A stretch of 64,000 nt of DNA from Desulfovibrio psychrotolerans (GTDB lineage: Bacteria > Desulfobacterota > Desulfovibrionia > Desulfovibrionales > Desulfovibrionaceae). The notes under the pieces are model-generated. The model did no database searches. It saw nothing but the letters and a program-made list of their open reading frames with translations, and was not told the DNA's origin. The stretch lies in assembly GCF_013340305.1 (NCBI RefSeq), contig NZ_BLVP01000001.1:1-64000 (forward strand), in the 5' to 3' direction. How positions within the stretch are numbered: position 1 is the first letter of the stretch; each line of letters opens with the position of its first letter. The position numbers and the translations under genes were made by a program. Below, piece after piece: positions 1 to 9,108 of the stretch.

Positions 1-74
1 GAACTCGGAAGTTAAGCCCGCCATCGCCGATGATACTGCCAGGGAGCTGGTGGGAAAGTAGGCCGCCGCCAAGA
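1..74 (+). rRNA. rrf: 5S ribosomal RNA, 3' part
   Basis: The first 74 bases match the 3' two thirds of bacterial 5S rRNA: the GAAGTTAAGCCC segment of helix III, and a 3' end reading GGGAAAGTAGGCCGCCGCCA close to the family consensus. The 5' end lies outside the window, so an rRNA operon probably ends here on the plus strand. The exact 3' end is estimated from the family and not from a visible processing signal. Confidence 0.9.
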
Positions 75-90
75 CGTATTTCAATCATAA

Positions 91-127
91 AAAACTCCGG
101 TACCGATGAGGGCCGGAGTTTTTTGCG
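91..127 (+). terminator. Rho-independent terminator of the rRNA operon
   Basis: A 10-bp perfect stem (91-100 with 113-122, core ACTCCGG/CCGGAGT) is followed by a T-rich tail. It lies 16 bases after the 5S end. Confidence 0.85.
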
Positions 128-462
128 TTTGCAGGAGGGGCGTGGGCGCACTAACAAGGCAGCACTTGCCGTGCTTCATCTTGCAGCATCCCATTCGCTA
201 CTACCCCGATCAGACTAAGCCTCCGGCGGGGAGAGGGGGCCGCCGGCGCGCTGCCCCCTCTCCACTCCCCCCGCGCTTTTTTGCTCCTGACAGGCCTTCC
301 GCTGCCTCACGTCTCGCGCTGTCTGCCAGCCCGTTGCCTGCGCCCTTTGCACTCGGATGCGGCTTTGTTGCGCGTCTGTATGCCGTACCCTCGGCGGCAA
401 AGGGCTGCGGCGCGGAGTTTTGGTGGGATGGGCGGGGAAATTGATGAGGTGATGGTGCGTCG
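128..462. other. Intergenic stretch with one strong GC-rich hairpin
   Basis: No gene is supported here. Reading frames on both strands are compositionally biased shadows. The clear structure is an 11-bp perfect stem, 230-240 (GGAGAGGGGGC) with 253-263 (GCCCCCTCTCC), with a 12-base loop. A run of six T follows about 14 bases later on the plus strand, so it might be a second terminator for the rRNA operon or a terminator for the convergent kinase gene. Nothing else stands out. Confidence 0.5.
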
Positions 463-2379
463 TTAGAGCAGATTGCGCAGCACGGTAAGCAGTTCATCCA
501 TATCCAGAGGTTTTCTGACCACGGTGGTCATGCCTGCCTCCATGCAGGGGGCAAGTTCTTCTTTGTGCATAAAGGCCGTGAGAGCGATAACGGGGATGGC
601 GGCGTGATGTTTGCCTGCTTCTCCGTGTCTGATGGCTTTTGTTGCTTGAATGCCGTCCAGTTTAGGCATCTGCACATCCATAAGCACGGCATCGCATGGA
701 TGCTGGCGTAAACGTTGCAGTGCCTGTTCTCCATCTTCCGCAAGCAGAACCCTGAAGCCCGATTTTTCCAGCAGTCGCTTGGTGATCAGACGGTTAACGG
801 GTTCATCATCGGCAATAAGTATTGTGGCACAATGCCAGAGCTGGTCTGGAATAGGACTGGAAAGAGGTTCTGGCATGTCTGCCTGCCGGGCAGCGGGAAG
901 GTGCACGGTGACTGTGGTTCCTGCCGTTTCCGATGTGTGCATGGCGATGTTTCCGTGCAGTGTGTTGGCAATGAGTCGCGCAGAGTATGTTCCCAGACCT
1001 GTTCCATGCGTCTTGCCTGCTGTGGCGTATTTATCAAAAAAACGGGCCCGGACAGCATGCGGTACGGCCCCGTTGTTGTGAATGTCTGTGCGTACACGTC
1101 CATCGTTTCCGGAATGCAGAGATATGAGGACCGTGTCTCCCGGTTGCGACGCTTCCATGCTGTTGAGCACCAGATTGGAAAAAAGAGAGTAGCAGAGCAT
1201 GGGCTGTGCTGAGACATAGAGTTTTTCGTCCACACAGGCGTGGCGGTTATCCACATGCAGGGCTACTTCGACTTGCCGGGAGAGCATGTTCTGGGACTGG
1301 TCGGCAAGAATGTCATGGAATGTTTCTAGAAGATCCACAGGTTCAGGGGAAAACTCAAAGCGGCCCGTCTCCATTTTATGCAGATCCAGCGAAAGGCGTA
1401 TCATGTGCAGCATGCGGACGCCCGCTCGTGAGATCGTGCGCAGCATGTTTTTTTGCTCACGGGTAAGGTTGTTGTCTTTTTGGAGTAATTCCGGAATGTT
1501 GACAATGGGATTGAGCGGAGAGATGAGGTCGTGCTGGGCAATGCGCTGCACGTCTTCCTTCATCTGCTCCACCTGCTTGCGTTCAGTTATATCCCGCAGG
1601 GAGATAAGACGCGCAGGCTGGTTATTCCACTGAATCTCTGTGCTGCGGACTTCCACACATATATGGTTGCCACTTGAGGAAAAACAGAGTTCGGGCGAAC
1701 TGTTGAAATCCAGCAGGCAGGGGATGCCCACGGAATCTTCGTTGCGTCTGGCGAGAATGGCTTCCGCCGCCGGGTTAAGGAAAAGGAAGGTGTTGTCCGC
1801 AGCAAGGACAATCTGCGGATCAGGGGTGGCTGTTGCCAGACTTCTGAACCGTTTTTCCTGTTCCTGCAGTAAGCTGTTCTTTTTCGCGATCTGCCTCTGC
1901 ATGTTGGCGAGTTCGTTGTTCAGTTCCATCAGCTCCTGCAGGAAGTCGATGTTTCTGTCCGGTGATCGCGCAGCCTGCGGTTCTGTTACCGAGCGGCGTT
2001 GCGTCTCGCGCAGCATTTGGCTTTGCTCGTTGATCATCTTCATCAGGTCTTCATACAAGGGGAAGATATGCTGCGGCGACTGTACGGCGATGACGAAAAC
2101 GTGATCGATGCGCTTGATACCAAAGAGAGAGAACCTTTCGCAGCGTCCATTTTCTCTGGGCAACATCACTTGGTCGCAAAGGGAGAAGCCTGATTCTGCA
2201 GCTTCAAGCAACAGTTTGCCGAACTGTTTGCGGGCGAGGTCGTCCGGCATGGACATGGTGGAAAAAGCGCTTTCCCTGTCTGAAAAGTATCCCTTTTTGT
2301 CCAGCACAAGGGTGCAGTTGCCTCCCTGCCCGTCGCAGGCAAAGGCAAAGGCGTGCCCCTGATTGCTTTTGTTAAGCAT
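463..2379 (-). CDS. Hybrid sensor histidine kinase with C-terminal receiver, partner of the B12-binding protein
   Basis: Cytoplasmic hybrid kinase of about 638 residues with no membrane segment. The first ~110 residues are an unrecognised sensor-like region. A coiled coil (NNELANMQRQ...) and one PAS domain follow, then a dimerisation/phosphoacceptor region with H-box QHDLISPLNPI, an ATPase domain (N-box NLVLNSMEAS, G-box GTGLGTYSARLI), and a receiver domain at the C-terminus (acidic pair DDE, phosphoacceptor Asp in VLMDVQMP, conserved Lys in VRKPLD). The H-box has HD where most kinases have HE. The ATG at 2379 overlaps the stop of the upstream cobalamin-binding gene by 8 bases, which suggests translational coupling. 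Longer in-frame starts up to 2460 would overlap that gene by 89 bases and are unlikely. It is the probable output of the module at 2372-3544; the signal itself is inferred. Confidence 0.88.
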   Translation of the reverse strand: MLNKSNQGHAFAFACDGQGGNCTLVLDKKGYFSDRESAFSTMSMPDDLARKQFGKLLLEAAESGFSLCDQVMLPRENGRCERFSLFGIKRIDHVFVIAVQSPQHIFPLYEDLMKMINEQSQMLRETQRRSVTEPQAARSPDRNIDFLQELMELNNELANMQRQIAKKNSLLQEQEKRFRSLATATPDPQIVLAADNTFLFLNPAAEAILARRNEDSVGIPCLLDFNSSPELCFSSSGNHICVEVRSTEIQWNNQPARLISLRDITERKQVEQMKEDVQRIAQHDLISPLNPIVNIPELLQKDNNLTREQKNMLRTISRAGVRMLHMIRLSLDLHKMETGRFEFSPEPVDLLETFHDILADQSQNMLSRQVEVALHVDNRHACVDEKLYVSAQPMLCYSLFSNLVLNSMEASQPGDTVLISLHSGNDGRVRTDIHNNGAVPHAVRARFFDKYATAGKTHGTGLGTYSARLIANTLHGNIAMHTSETAGTTVTVHLPAARQADMPEPLSSPIPDQLWHCATILIADDEPVNRLITKRLLEKSGFRVLLAEDGEQALQRLRQHPCDAVLMDVQMPKLDGIQATKAIRHGEAGKHHAAIPVIALTAFMHKEELAPCMEAGMTTVVRKPLDMDELLTVLRNLL

Positions 2380-3064
2380 GTGCGGTTTTTCCGATTCCGA
2401 GAAGCGCGCCTGCCGTTGCCACGGCTTGTGGGGCATTGCGGGCGGTGCCGTCCGCACCAACGACGCGCCAGAGGTTCGGGTTTACCATAAAGGCAAGTCC
2501 GCCAGCCATGACTTTGGGGGCGCGGTCTTTCATCCGCTGCCGCAGCGCGTGAACAACATCGCGCACCTGAGGCATACCGGTGAACATGGTGGCTGAAAGG
2601 CAGACGAGGTCCGGTTCGCGGGAGGCAATGGCGCGCACGATGTCGTCGCCGGGGGTTACGGCACCGGTGAAGTAAGTGTCCCAGCCGGAAAATTCGAAAA
2701 AGTCGCATACCATACGCATGCCCATTTCGTGGAGTTCGCTCCCCAGGCAGCAGCCGATCATGCTTAGCCCGTTGCGGGGCTGCACCAGCGCATAGGGGAA
2801 GAGTTGGGCCATGAGGAGTTGTGTAGCGGCGGTGCAGTAGTGTTCCGTGGTAATATCAATTTCATTATTCTGCCACATGCTGCCAACCGTATACATGGCG
2901 GGCTGGATGACGCGCAGATAGGCGGCAGAAATGGGAAATCCGGCCTCCACCTCCTGCAAGACAGCGGCGCAGGCGGTTCTTCTGCGTGCTTCAAGGAGGT
3001 GCTCCAGATAGATTTCTTTGAGCCCGGACGCCCGTTGCTGTTGCTCTTGGGTGAGATGTTCCAC
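2372..3064 (-). CDS. Free-standing CarH-like cobalamin-binding protein
   Basis: A 230-residue soluble protein consisting only of a B12-binding unit. Residues ~15-95 form the four-helix cap with W64 and E74-H75, matching the W...EH signature of CarH/MerR-type photosensors and methionine-synthase-like caps. Residues ~100-228 form the Rossmann-like domain: E110-L-H112-E-M-G115 matches ExHxxG, whose His is the lower axial cobalt ligand, with Ser157 and Gly188-Gly189 as further expected cofactor contacts. There is no DNA-binding, methyltransferase or mutase domain. Translation likely starts at GTG 3064, with GGAGAA six bases upstream overlapping the preceding gene's stop. It sits between a small helical protein and a hybrid kinase in one tight operon, so a sensory role is more likely than a corrinoid methyl-carrier role, although MtaC-like proteins share the fold. 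Confidence 0.88.
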   Translation of the reverse strand: MEHLTQEQQQRASGLKEIYLEHLLEARRRTACAAVLQEVEAGFPISAAYLRVIQPAMYTVGSMWQNNEIDITTEHYCTAATQLLMAQLFPYALVQPRNGLSMIGCCLGSELHEMGMRMVCDFFEFSGWDTYFTGAVTPGDDIVRAIASREPDLVCLSATMFTGMPQVRDVVHALRQRMKDRAPKVMAGGLAFMVNPNLWRVVGADGTARNAPQAVATAGALLGIGKTAHA

Positions 3065-3067
3065 TGC

Positions 3068-3544
3068 TTATTCTCCCGGCACTGTGCCCAGCGACTCGAA
3101 GAACGACGGGGTTTTTTCGCTCAGCTCGGCGAAGTGGTGCATGTGGTCTATGAGCCATTGGTATATGGGTAAAACTTCAGCCGCGTGCTCCGGGGGCAGA
3201 TCTTCGCGGAGTATCTGCATGGCTTGCGGGAGCATCCGGTCCCAGTAGGCGAGGCGAAAACCTTGAGCGCGGTAGGTGCGGAGCACCCAGACGACAGCCT
3301 CCACCAAGGAAACCGGGTCGAATACGGAGGCAAGGGAGGCCATGTACCGGAAGTGGTTCAGGTGATTGGAGCGCGCCAGATTCTCGTTGCCCGGGCCGAT
3401 CAGTTCGGCGAAATCCGGCATAGCCGTCATCGCCGCGTTCAGTGCTGCCGCATGATGATCTGCCCTGTCTGTCAGAGTCAGTGCAACGGATTCCGAAACG
3501 GACGGAAGACTCGTTGCGGAAAGGATAAGTTGTGATTTCTCCAT
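3068..3544 (-). CDS. Small helical protein linked to the cobalamin sensor
   Basis: A 158-residue, probably all-helical cytoplasmic protein. The central part (NHFRYMASLASVFDPVSLVEAVVWVLRTYRA and what follows) resembles the N-terminal helical segment that precedes the B12-binding domain in some longer cobalamin-binding regulators. I recall that similarity from family patterns and could not test it. If correct, this operon encodes as separate chains what is elsewhere one polypeptide. ATG 3544 is preferred over TTG 3562 because GGAGAGAGGAG precedes it at good spacing. The stop is 3 bases from the GTG of the cobalamin-binding gene. Function unknown; a partner or adaptor between cobalamin protein and kinase is an inference. 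Confidence 0.7.
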   Translation of the reverse strand: MEKSQLILSATSLPSVSESVALTLTDRADHHAAALNAAMTAMPDFAELIGPGNENLARSNHLNHFRYMASLASVFDPVSLVEAVVWVLRTYRAQGFRLAYWDRMLPQAMQILREDLPPEHAAEVLPIYQWLIDHMHHFAELSEKTPSFFESLGTVPGE

Positions 3545-3657
3545 GGCTCCTCTCTCCCCCAATGCCTGCGGAAGACTGAACTGTCATAGGCGTTGCGCAG
3601 CACATTGCTGAACAGGATTCTCTGTGTCTTCGCCTGCTACCTGATACTGCTTAGGGT

Positions 3658-6600
3658 CTAATCTACGAGTCGGTGCATGAGCTCGACCAGTTGCTCCGTT
3701 TCAAACGGTTTTGCGATGTAGCTGTTCATGCCCGCTTCAATGAACGTGTCCTTGTCGCCCGCCATGGCGTAGGCTGTCATGGCAATTATGGCGATTTCTG
3801 CGGCACGCTTTCCTGCTTCTCCCGCGCGGATGGCCCGCGTGGTTTCAAGCCCGTCCATGTAGGGCATCTGTATGTCCATGAGCACAACATCAAACGTGTC
3901 TTTTTGCAATTCTCTCAGCACTTCCAGTCCGTTAACCGCCAGCGTTACTGTAAATCCTGCCCGCTCAAGCTGCCGTTGGGCGGAAAGGCGGCTTACGGCA
4001 TCATCTTCCGCGAGGAGTATCCGCATGGAGCGGGGCTGCGGCATGGGCAGAGCGCATGTGTCCTCGCGCGTGCCGCACTCACACTGGGTGAATGTGCAGC
4101 AGAAAAGGACCGTTGTGCCTTCTCCCGGCTCACTTTCCATGTAGATGTCGCCTCCCATGAGTGCGACCAGATGCTTGCAAATGGAAAGCCCCAATCCGGC
4201 TCCCTGATACTGTTTGTTATACCCGTTTGTTACCTGTGTGAAGGGTTGGAAGAGTGTGTCGATCTTTTCCCGGGGCACGCCGATGCCGGTATCCGTTATG
4301 GCAAAGAAGACACGGACTGTTCCCGTATTGCCGGAAGGCAGCGGGTGAACCTCCACCAGAATCCGGCCCGCCGTGGTGAATTTGAAAGCGTTGCCGACGA
4401 GGTTGTTCAGAACCTGCAGCAGGCGGATGGGATCACCGACGAGCATGGACGGGATGGCAGGAGAAACGTGTGTTTCCAGAATGACACCGGATTTGATGAC
4501 ACTGGGGCGGAACAGGTCACCCACGTGATCCATGATTTCCCTAAGGGTGAAGGGTTGCTGTTGAATGGTCAGTTTGCCCGCCTCCACCCGGGAGAGATCC
4601 AGAATATCTGTAAGCAGGTGGGTGAGCCGCTTGCACGCCTGCAGTGCGATTTCGGCATACTCTCTCTGCTCCGCGTTCGCCGCGCCATCCAGCACCAGTT
4701 GGAGCATGCCGTGGATGCCATTAAGCGGGGTACGCACCTCGTGGCTCATGTTGGCAAGGAATTCGCTTTTGGACTTGCTGGCCTTTTCGGCGTTCAGCCG
4801 GGCCAGTTCCAGATCTGCCAAAGCCTGCTTACGCTCGCTGATGTCATAGCAGTAGCCTATGTAGCCCATGAATGCACCGTCCAGCCCCTGAATGGGGCAG
4901 CCGAAGTCTACAATCCAGCGGAATTCGCCGTCATGTCTGCGCAGGCGGTATTCCATTTCAAAGGGAGCGTGCCTGGCAAAGGCTTCGGTGTAGGTGGTGA
5001 GGCAGTGTTGCATGTCGTCCGGGTGCACGCCGTCTGCCCAGCCGTTGCCCATTTCCTGTTCCATGGACCTGCCGGTAAAATCTAGCCAGGTGGCATTGAA
5101 CCAGTTGCACAGGCCGTCCTGACCGGCGCGCCAGATGAGGGCCGGGGCTTTGTTCAGTATTGAGAGATAGAACTCCGCCGCTTTGGCAAGGTTGGCCTCG
5201 GCCAGTTTGCGTGGCGTGATGTCTATGGAGACCCCGTTCCATATGGTGGTGCCGTCTGATATTCTGACAGAGGTGCCGCGCGTGTGCAGCCATACGCAGC
5301 CGTTGTCTGTCTGGCAGCGGTGCTCAAACTCCATGGTGGTTCCGTTTTTCAGTGCGGCGGCCAATGCTTCCCGGAAGACGTGAAGGTCATCTGCATGCAC
5401 GAGAGCGGCCATGGAGGTTGCCGCGCTGAGCATGCGGGTGGTCTGCTGCCCAAGCATGGCCCGGGCATAGTCGCTGACGAAAGTGTAGCCTCCTTCGGCA
5501 TCCGGGGGCTGTTGGAACTGGAAGACAAGTCCGGGAACGCTGGAGGCGAGGGCCTTGATGAAATCCAGTTGCCTGCGTTCCTCTTCGGCAATCTTCACGC
5601 TGGTAATGTCCAGGAAGGTGAGCACCACACCGTTGGTGTTTCCCTCGCTGTCCTTGAAAGGGAGAACCCGTCTGAGCAGCCAGTTGCCTTCTGCATCTCT
5701 TATCTCTTCTTCTGCGGAATCGCCTGATTGCAGCACCTCTTCAAGCGATCTTAGCATATGCTCGCGGCCCGGATGCTGGTAGGCAATGTGATCTACCGGT
5801 CTGCCTATGTCATGCGGCAGAAGGCGGAAGGAGCGCATGATGGCGGGGTTGAATTTTCGTATACACAGGGCAGCGTCCAGAAACAGGGTGCCCACCTCAG
5901 TGCTGCGGAGCAGGTTATCCAGATCGTCGTTAAGTTCTTTCAGTTCCCTGTTTTTCTTTTCGAATTCCGCGTTTACCGTGAAGAGTTCCTCGTTTACCGA
6001 GTGCAGTTCTTCATTGGTGCTTTGCAGCTCCTCGTTAGCGGCGAGCAGTTCTTCGTTCGTGCTCTGTAATTCTTCGTTGGTGGTTTGCAGTTCTTCTATG
6101 GTTGCCTGAAGATTCTCTCTTGTGGTCTGCAGGTCGCCCTCCAGTTCCGATACGCGTTGCCATGCCGCTTCGCTGTCGGTGTAGAGGCTGCCGTCTGCGG
6201 CTGCAGCGGCTTTTTTATCCACTGCGGGATGGCCGGGTTGGCTGGCGGAAAACGACACATGGAAGTGCTGCTGGCCAGGTCTGTCGTCGTGCAGGCTTTC
6301 TACCGTGAGGTCCATGCTTTCTGTTTTGCTGCCCAGCGCAACTTTGATGTTGCTGAAGACTATCTTGCGTTCTTCTTGAGCGGCCCGATGCAGGGCGGCT
6401 CCCAGAGCGAGCTTGAGGTCGCCTTCGGTCATATCGAGAATATCGCGATCCATGCGGCCTGACATGCGAACCAGATAGCGGGAAGCATCACCGAAAATGT
6501 GTATGATTTCTCTATTCTCATTCACGATGATTCCCGGGGGAAGATGCCGTTCCAGCAGCAGGTCGTAGTCGCGCAGAAGGCTGCGGTCCAGCGTGGCCAT

Positions 6601-8211
6601 GGCGCGCATGGGAGCCACGAGCCTGCGGGGTTTGTCCGCCGGATTTACCCGCATATCAATATTCAGTTTGACGTCCCTGTTTTTCCTGTAGAGCTTGGCC
6701 TTGGCGTCTATGGTATCGAACTCCGGAGCCAGAGCCCCCGGCGTTTCGCTGGAGCCGAGGAACAGGACGCCCCCTACCCGCAGCGCAAAATGGAACATGG
6801 AAATGGCCTTTTCCTGCGCAATGGGCATGAGGTAGATGAGCATGTTGCGGCAGGTGACGAGATCCATTTTGGTGAAAGGCGGATCGCTGATGACGTTGTG
6901 CGGTGCAAAGACTACCATGCCGCGCAGTTCAGAACTGACACGGAACGAGTTATCTGATTCCTGCCTGAAAAAGCGCTGCATGCGGTTGCGGGAGACCACT
7001 TCCAGCCGGTTTGCCTCGTAGATGCCTGCAGAGGCTATGTCCAGAGATTCACGGTGCACGTCTGTAGCGAAAATAGTGATTTTTCCTGAAAAGTTACGCC
7101 GCTCTGCCTCTTCTGTGAGAAGGATGGCGAGGGAGTATACCTCCTCGCCGGTGGCGCAGCCGGCAACCCAGCAGCGGATGTCTTTCTGGTCCGGCTGTTC
7201 CGCGGCCCGTTCGAACAGGGCCGGGATGACCTGCTGCTCAAGCCGTTCAAAGGACTCTTTATCACGAAAGAAACTGGTCACGCCGATGAGAAGATCTTTA
7301 TACAGCGCGTTCAGTTCTTCTGCATTCTCCCGGATGTAGGTGAGATAGGCGGAAAGAGACGGAATCTGGCTGAGGGCCATGCGCCGTTCCAGGCGGCGGC
7401 CTACGGTGGTGGGTTTGTAGTAAGCGAAGTCTATGCCGTAGTGCTTTTTCAGCAGGGCCAGTGCCGCATCTCCTTCATCTTCATCAATACCGCATTTGCT
7501 TGAATGGACGGTTTTTTCGCCCAACGAGTTCGGGTCTGCGACGTGTTTGAGAAGAGATTCCGGCATTTCTTCCGGTGAGAGCACAAGGTTAACCGTGCCG
7601 CTTTCCAGAGCGCTACGCGGCATGCCGTCGAATTTTGCTGTTTCCGGTGCCTGAACCAGTACCAGCCCCCCCGCACGGCGGATGGAGGCAATGCCGCGAG
7701 AACCGTCGGTACCCGTACCGGAAAGGATAATGCCTATGGCGCGTTTTCCTGCATCCTCCGCAAGGGAATGGAAAAAAATATCTATGGGCATTTCCAGCGA
7801 GCGGGTGGTGTCGCGGTCGGTGAGGTAGAGGTGCCCGTTGCGGACGGTCATCGCCTTTTTGGCCGGGATGAGATAGATATTTCCGCCAAGGATTTTCATG
7901 CCATCATCTACTCGGTGGATGGGCATGGAGGTCTGGCGGGCGAGAATTTCGTCCATGAGGCTTTTAAAATCAGGCGACAGGTGCTGAATGACAACAAATG
8001 CCATCCTGCTGTCTACAGGCGCGTTGTTGAAGAAATGCTCAAGTGCTTCCAACCCCCCGGCAGAAGCACCTATGCCTGCGATGTATAGCTCATTATCCGC
8101 TGGATCGGCAGCGCCCTCATTGCTCTTGAGCGTATTTATACCGGAAGTCTGCGTATTGGGTTGTGCATTGTTGTATAGGTTTTTGTCGTCTCTATTTACA
8201 TTGTCCTGCAT
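3658..8211 (-). CDS. CheB-CheR-PAS-histidine kinase-receiver fusion protein
   Basis: A 1517-residue soluble signalling protein. The CheB methylesterase-like domain (~42-225) has the catalytic triad positions Ser50 (GASAGG), His77 (IQHLSP) and Asp169 (GTGTDG). A CheR methyltransferase domain (~245-505) has the SAM motif [13 protein letters not shown] at ~348. After an atypical linker comes a heptad coiled coil with repeated [10 protein letters not shown]-type units (~680-760), three PAS/PAC regions (~770-1140), HisKA (H in [15 protein letters not shown]), an ATPase domain ([12 protein letters not shown]) and a C-terminal receiver with Asp ~1446 (VLMDIQMP). Its stop lies 113 bases upstream of the small gene at 3544, so one transcript with the B12 module is possible. 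CheBR-kinase fusions are a known class; there is no CheB receiver at the N-terminus. Confidence 0.92.
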   Translation of the reverse strand: MQDNVNRDDKNLYNNAQPNTQTSGINTLKSNEGAADPADNELYIAGIGASAGGLEALEHFFNNAPVDSRMAFVVIQHLSPDFKSLMDEILARQTSMPIHRVDDGMKILGGNIYLIPAKKAMTVRNGHLYLTDRDTTRSLEMPIDIFFHSLAEDAGKRAIGIILSGTGTDGSRGIASIRRAGGLVLVQAPETAKFDGMPRSALESGTVNLVLSPEEMPESLLKHVADPNSLGEKTVHSSKCGIDEDEGDAALALLKKHYGIDFAYYKPTTVGRRLERRMALSQIPSLSAYLTYIRENAEELNALYKDLLIGVTSFFRDKESFERLEQQVIPALFERAAEQPDQKDIRCWVAGCATGEEVYSLAILLTEEAERRNFSGKITIFATDVHRESLDIASAGIYEANRLEVVSRNRMQRFFRQESDNSFRVSSELRGMVVFAPHNVISDPPFTKMDLVTCRNMLIYLMPIAQEKAISMFHFALRVGGVLFLGSSETPGALAPEFDTIDAKAKLYRKNRDVKLNIDMRVNPADKPRRLVAPMRAMATLDRSLLRDYDLLLERHLPPGIIVNENREIIHIFGDASRYLVRMSGRMDRDILDMTEGDLKLALGAALHRAAQEERKIVFSNIKVALGSKTESMDLTVESLHDDRPGQQHFHVSFSASQPGHPAVDKKAAAAADGSLYTDSEAAWQRVSELEGDLQTTRENLQATIEELQTTNEELQSTNEELLAANEELQSTNEELHSVNEELFTVNAEFEKKNRELKELNDDLDNLLRSTEVGTLFLDAALCIRKFNPAIMRSFRLLPHDIGRPVDHIAYQHPGREHMLRSLEEVLQSGDSAEEEIRDAEGNWLLRRVLPFKDSEGNTNGVVLTFLDITSVKIAEEERRQLDFIKALASSVPGLVFQFQQPPDAEGGYTFVSDYARAMLGQQTTRMLSAATSMAALVHADDLHVFREALAAALKNGTTMEFEHRCQTDNGCVWLHTRGTSVRISDGTTIWNGVSIDITPRKLAEANLAKAAEFYLSILNKAPALIWRAGQDGLCNWFNATWLDFTGRSMEQEMGNGWADGVHPDDMQHCLTTYTEAFARHAPFEMEYRLRRHDGEFRWIVDFGCPIQGLDGAFMGYIGYCYDISERKQALADLELARLNAEKASKSKSEFLANMSHEVRTPLNGIHGMLQLVLDGAANAEQREYAEIALQACKRLTHLLTDILDLSRVEAGKLTIQQQPFTLREIMDHVGDLFRPSVIKSGVILETHVSPAIPSMLVGDPIRLLQVLNNLVGNAFKFTTAGRILVEVHPLPSGNTGTVRVFFAITDTGIGVPREKIDTLFQPFTQVTNGYNKQYQGAGLGLSICKHLVALMGGDIYMESEPGEGTTVLFCCTFTQCECGTREDTCALPMPQPRSMRILLAEDDAVSRLSAQRQLERAGFTVTLAVNGLEVLRELQKDTFDVVLMDIQMPYMDGLETTRAIRAGEAGKRAAEIAIIAMTAYAMAGDKDTFIEAGMNSYIAKPFETEQLVELMHRLVD

Positions 8212-8256
8212 GAAAGCCCCCCGCTATAATGTGTACACTTTTGTAAAATTGTAGTC

Positions 8257-8285
8257 ACAGTACCTTTCCGGGGTTGTTCGGTCAA
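8257..8285 (-). promoter_or_regulatory. Candidate sigma-70 promoter of the CheBR-kinase gene
   Basis: On the minus strand a TTGACC -35-like box (8280-8285) and a weak TACTGT -10-like box (8257-8262) are separated by 17 bases, about 45 bases upstream of the ATG at 8211. GGGGGG lies just before the start codon. The -10 match is poor. Confidence 0.35.
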
Positions 8286-8613
8286 TACAGACGAGTGTTA
8301 ATCAAGTGCTGCATTTGCTTTTCCACTATAATTCCAAAGGCTAAAAGGGATTGCTGGCCTGTTTGTGCGTGCACGGACTGGATGCCTGCATGATTTTGTA
8401 TGGCGTTCTCAGTTTTGCAAGCAGTCTGTACCCGCACAAAAGGGGTGCATGCTATCATTTCTAAAGTGGAGACCTCTCCTTGTGCGGTTGGAGTGTGCAG
8501 ACGCTCTTGTTACAGTTCCGGGTCTGTGCAATCGGTCCCATGGTACCTATATACTTGAAGTGTGGTTTTTCTCGCAATGGGTTTTCACTGTTTCGGGCGA
8601 AGGACGGCTTTTG
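8286..8613. other. Intergenic stretch, nothing recognised
   Basis: About 330 bases between the promoter region of the CheBR fusion and the IS remnant. No coding frame with a family resemblance, no clear terminator and no repeat was found on either strand. Confidence 0.4.
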
Positions 8614-9108
8614 GGGTTCTTCACGGAATTCCGGGAAAGGCTGCCCTGATTTTCAGGAAGAAATACTCGTCATCTCGGAACCCGTAGGCCATTCTTTTTA
8701 TCACTTTGATTTTGTTGTTGATACCTTCCAGAAGGCTTGTGTGCAGCCGATGGCGACAGTGGGCCAGCAATCCCGGAAGATATGGGCGAAGTCTCCGGGC
8801 AAATATGCGTAACGGCTCAATCTTGCTCCGCATAGCTCTGCGATACCACCCTTGCCAAAATCGCAAGGCGGCCTTGGGATAGCGGTACTGCCATAACCGT
8901 TTCAGATCATCTTTGAGTACGTAAACCACCATCAAGTTCCGATCGGCTTGCAGTAGTTCGTCCAGCCGTACCCGGTCATCCGTGCGGAGGATGTTTTCCT
9001 TGTTCTTCAGCAACAACCAGCGCGAGCCTTTGATGACTTTTCGAGCTTTATTGTCGTGAGCCACACGTTTGGCCTCATGAAACAATCAAACCGATGACCG
9101 TAACATGA
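8614..9108 (-). pseudogene. ISL3-family transposase remnant, C-terminal third
   Basis: Frame 8621-9085 encodes ~154 residues typical of the C-terminal part of ISL3 (IS204/IS1001/IS1165) transposases: a GSRWLLLKN motif, WYRRAMRS, and the terminal region with the catalytic Glu in HTSLLEGINNKIKVIKRMAYGF. The N-terminal zinc finger and most of the catalytic core are missing. Upstream of 9085 the expected D-x-FH motif can be read only after a one-base shift (GHRFDCF in one frame, FHEAKR in the next), so the similarity extends to about 9108 with a frameshift. Just beyond the stop, GGGTTCTTCACGGAA at about 8614 looks like an element terminal repeat. No partner repeat was found, so this is a dead fragment. 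Confidence 0.8.

Noticed and set aside
3673-5085. 470-codon plus-strand frame inside the CheBR-kinase fusion
   Set aside because: Antisense shadow; sequence shows no domain pattern.
8365-8649. Plus-strand frame of 94 codons
   Set aside because: Crosses the IS end; no ribosome site and no family resemblance.
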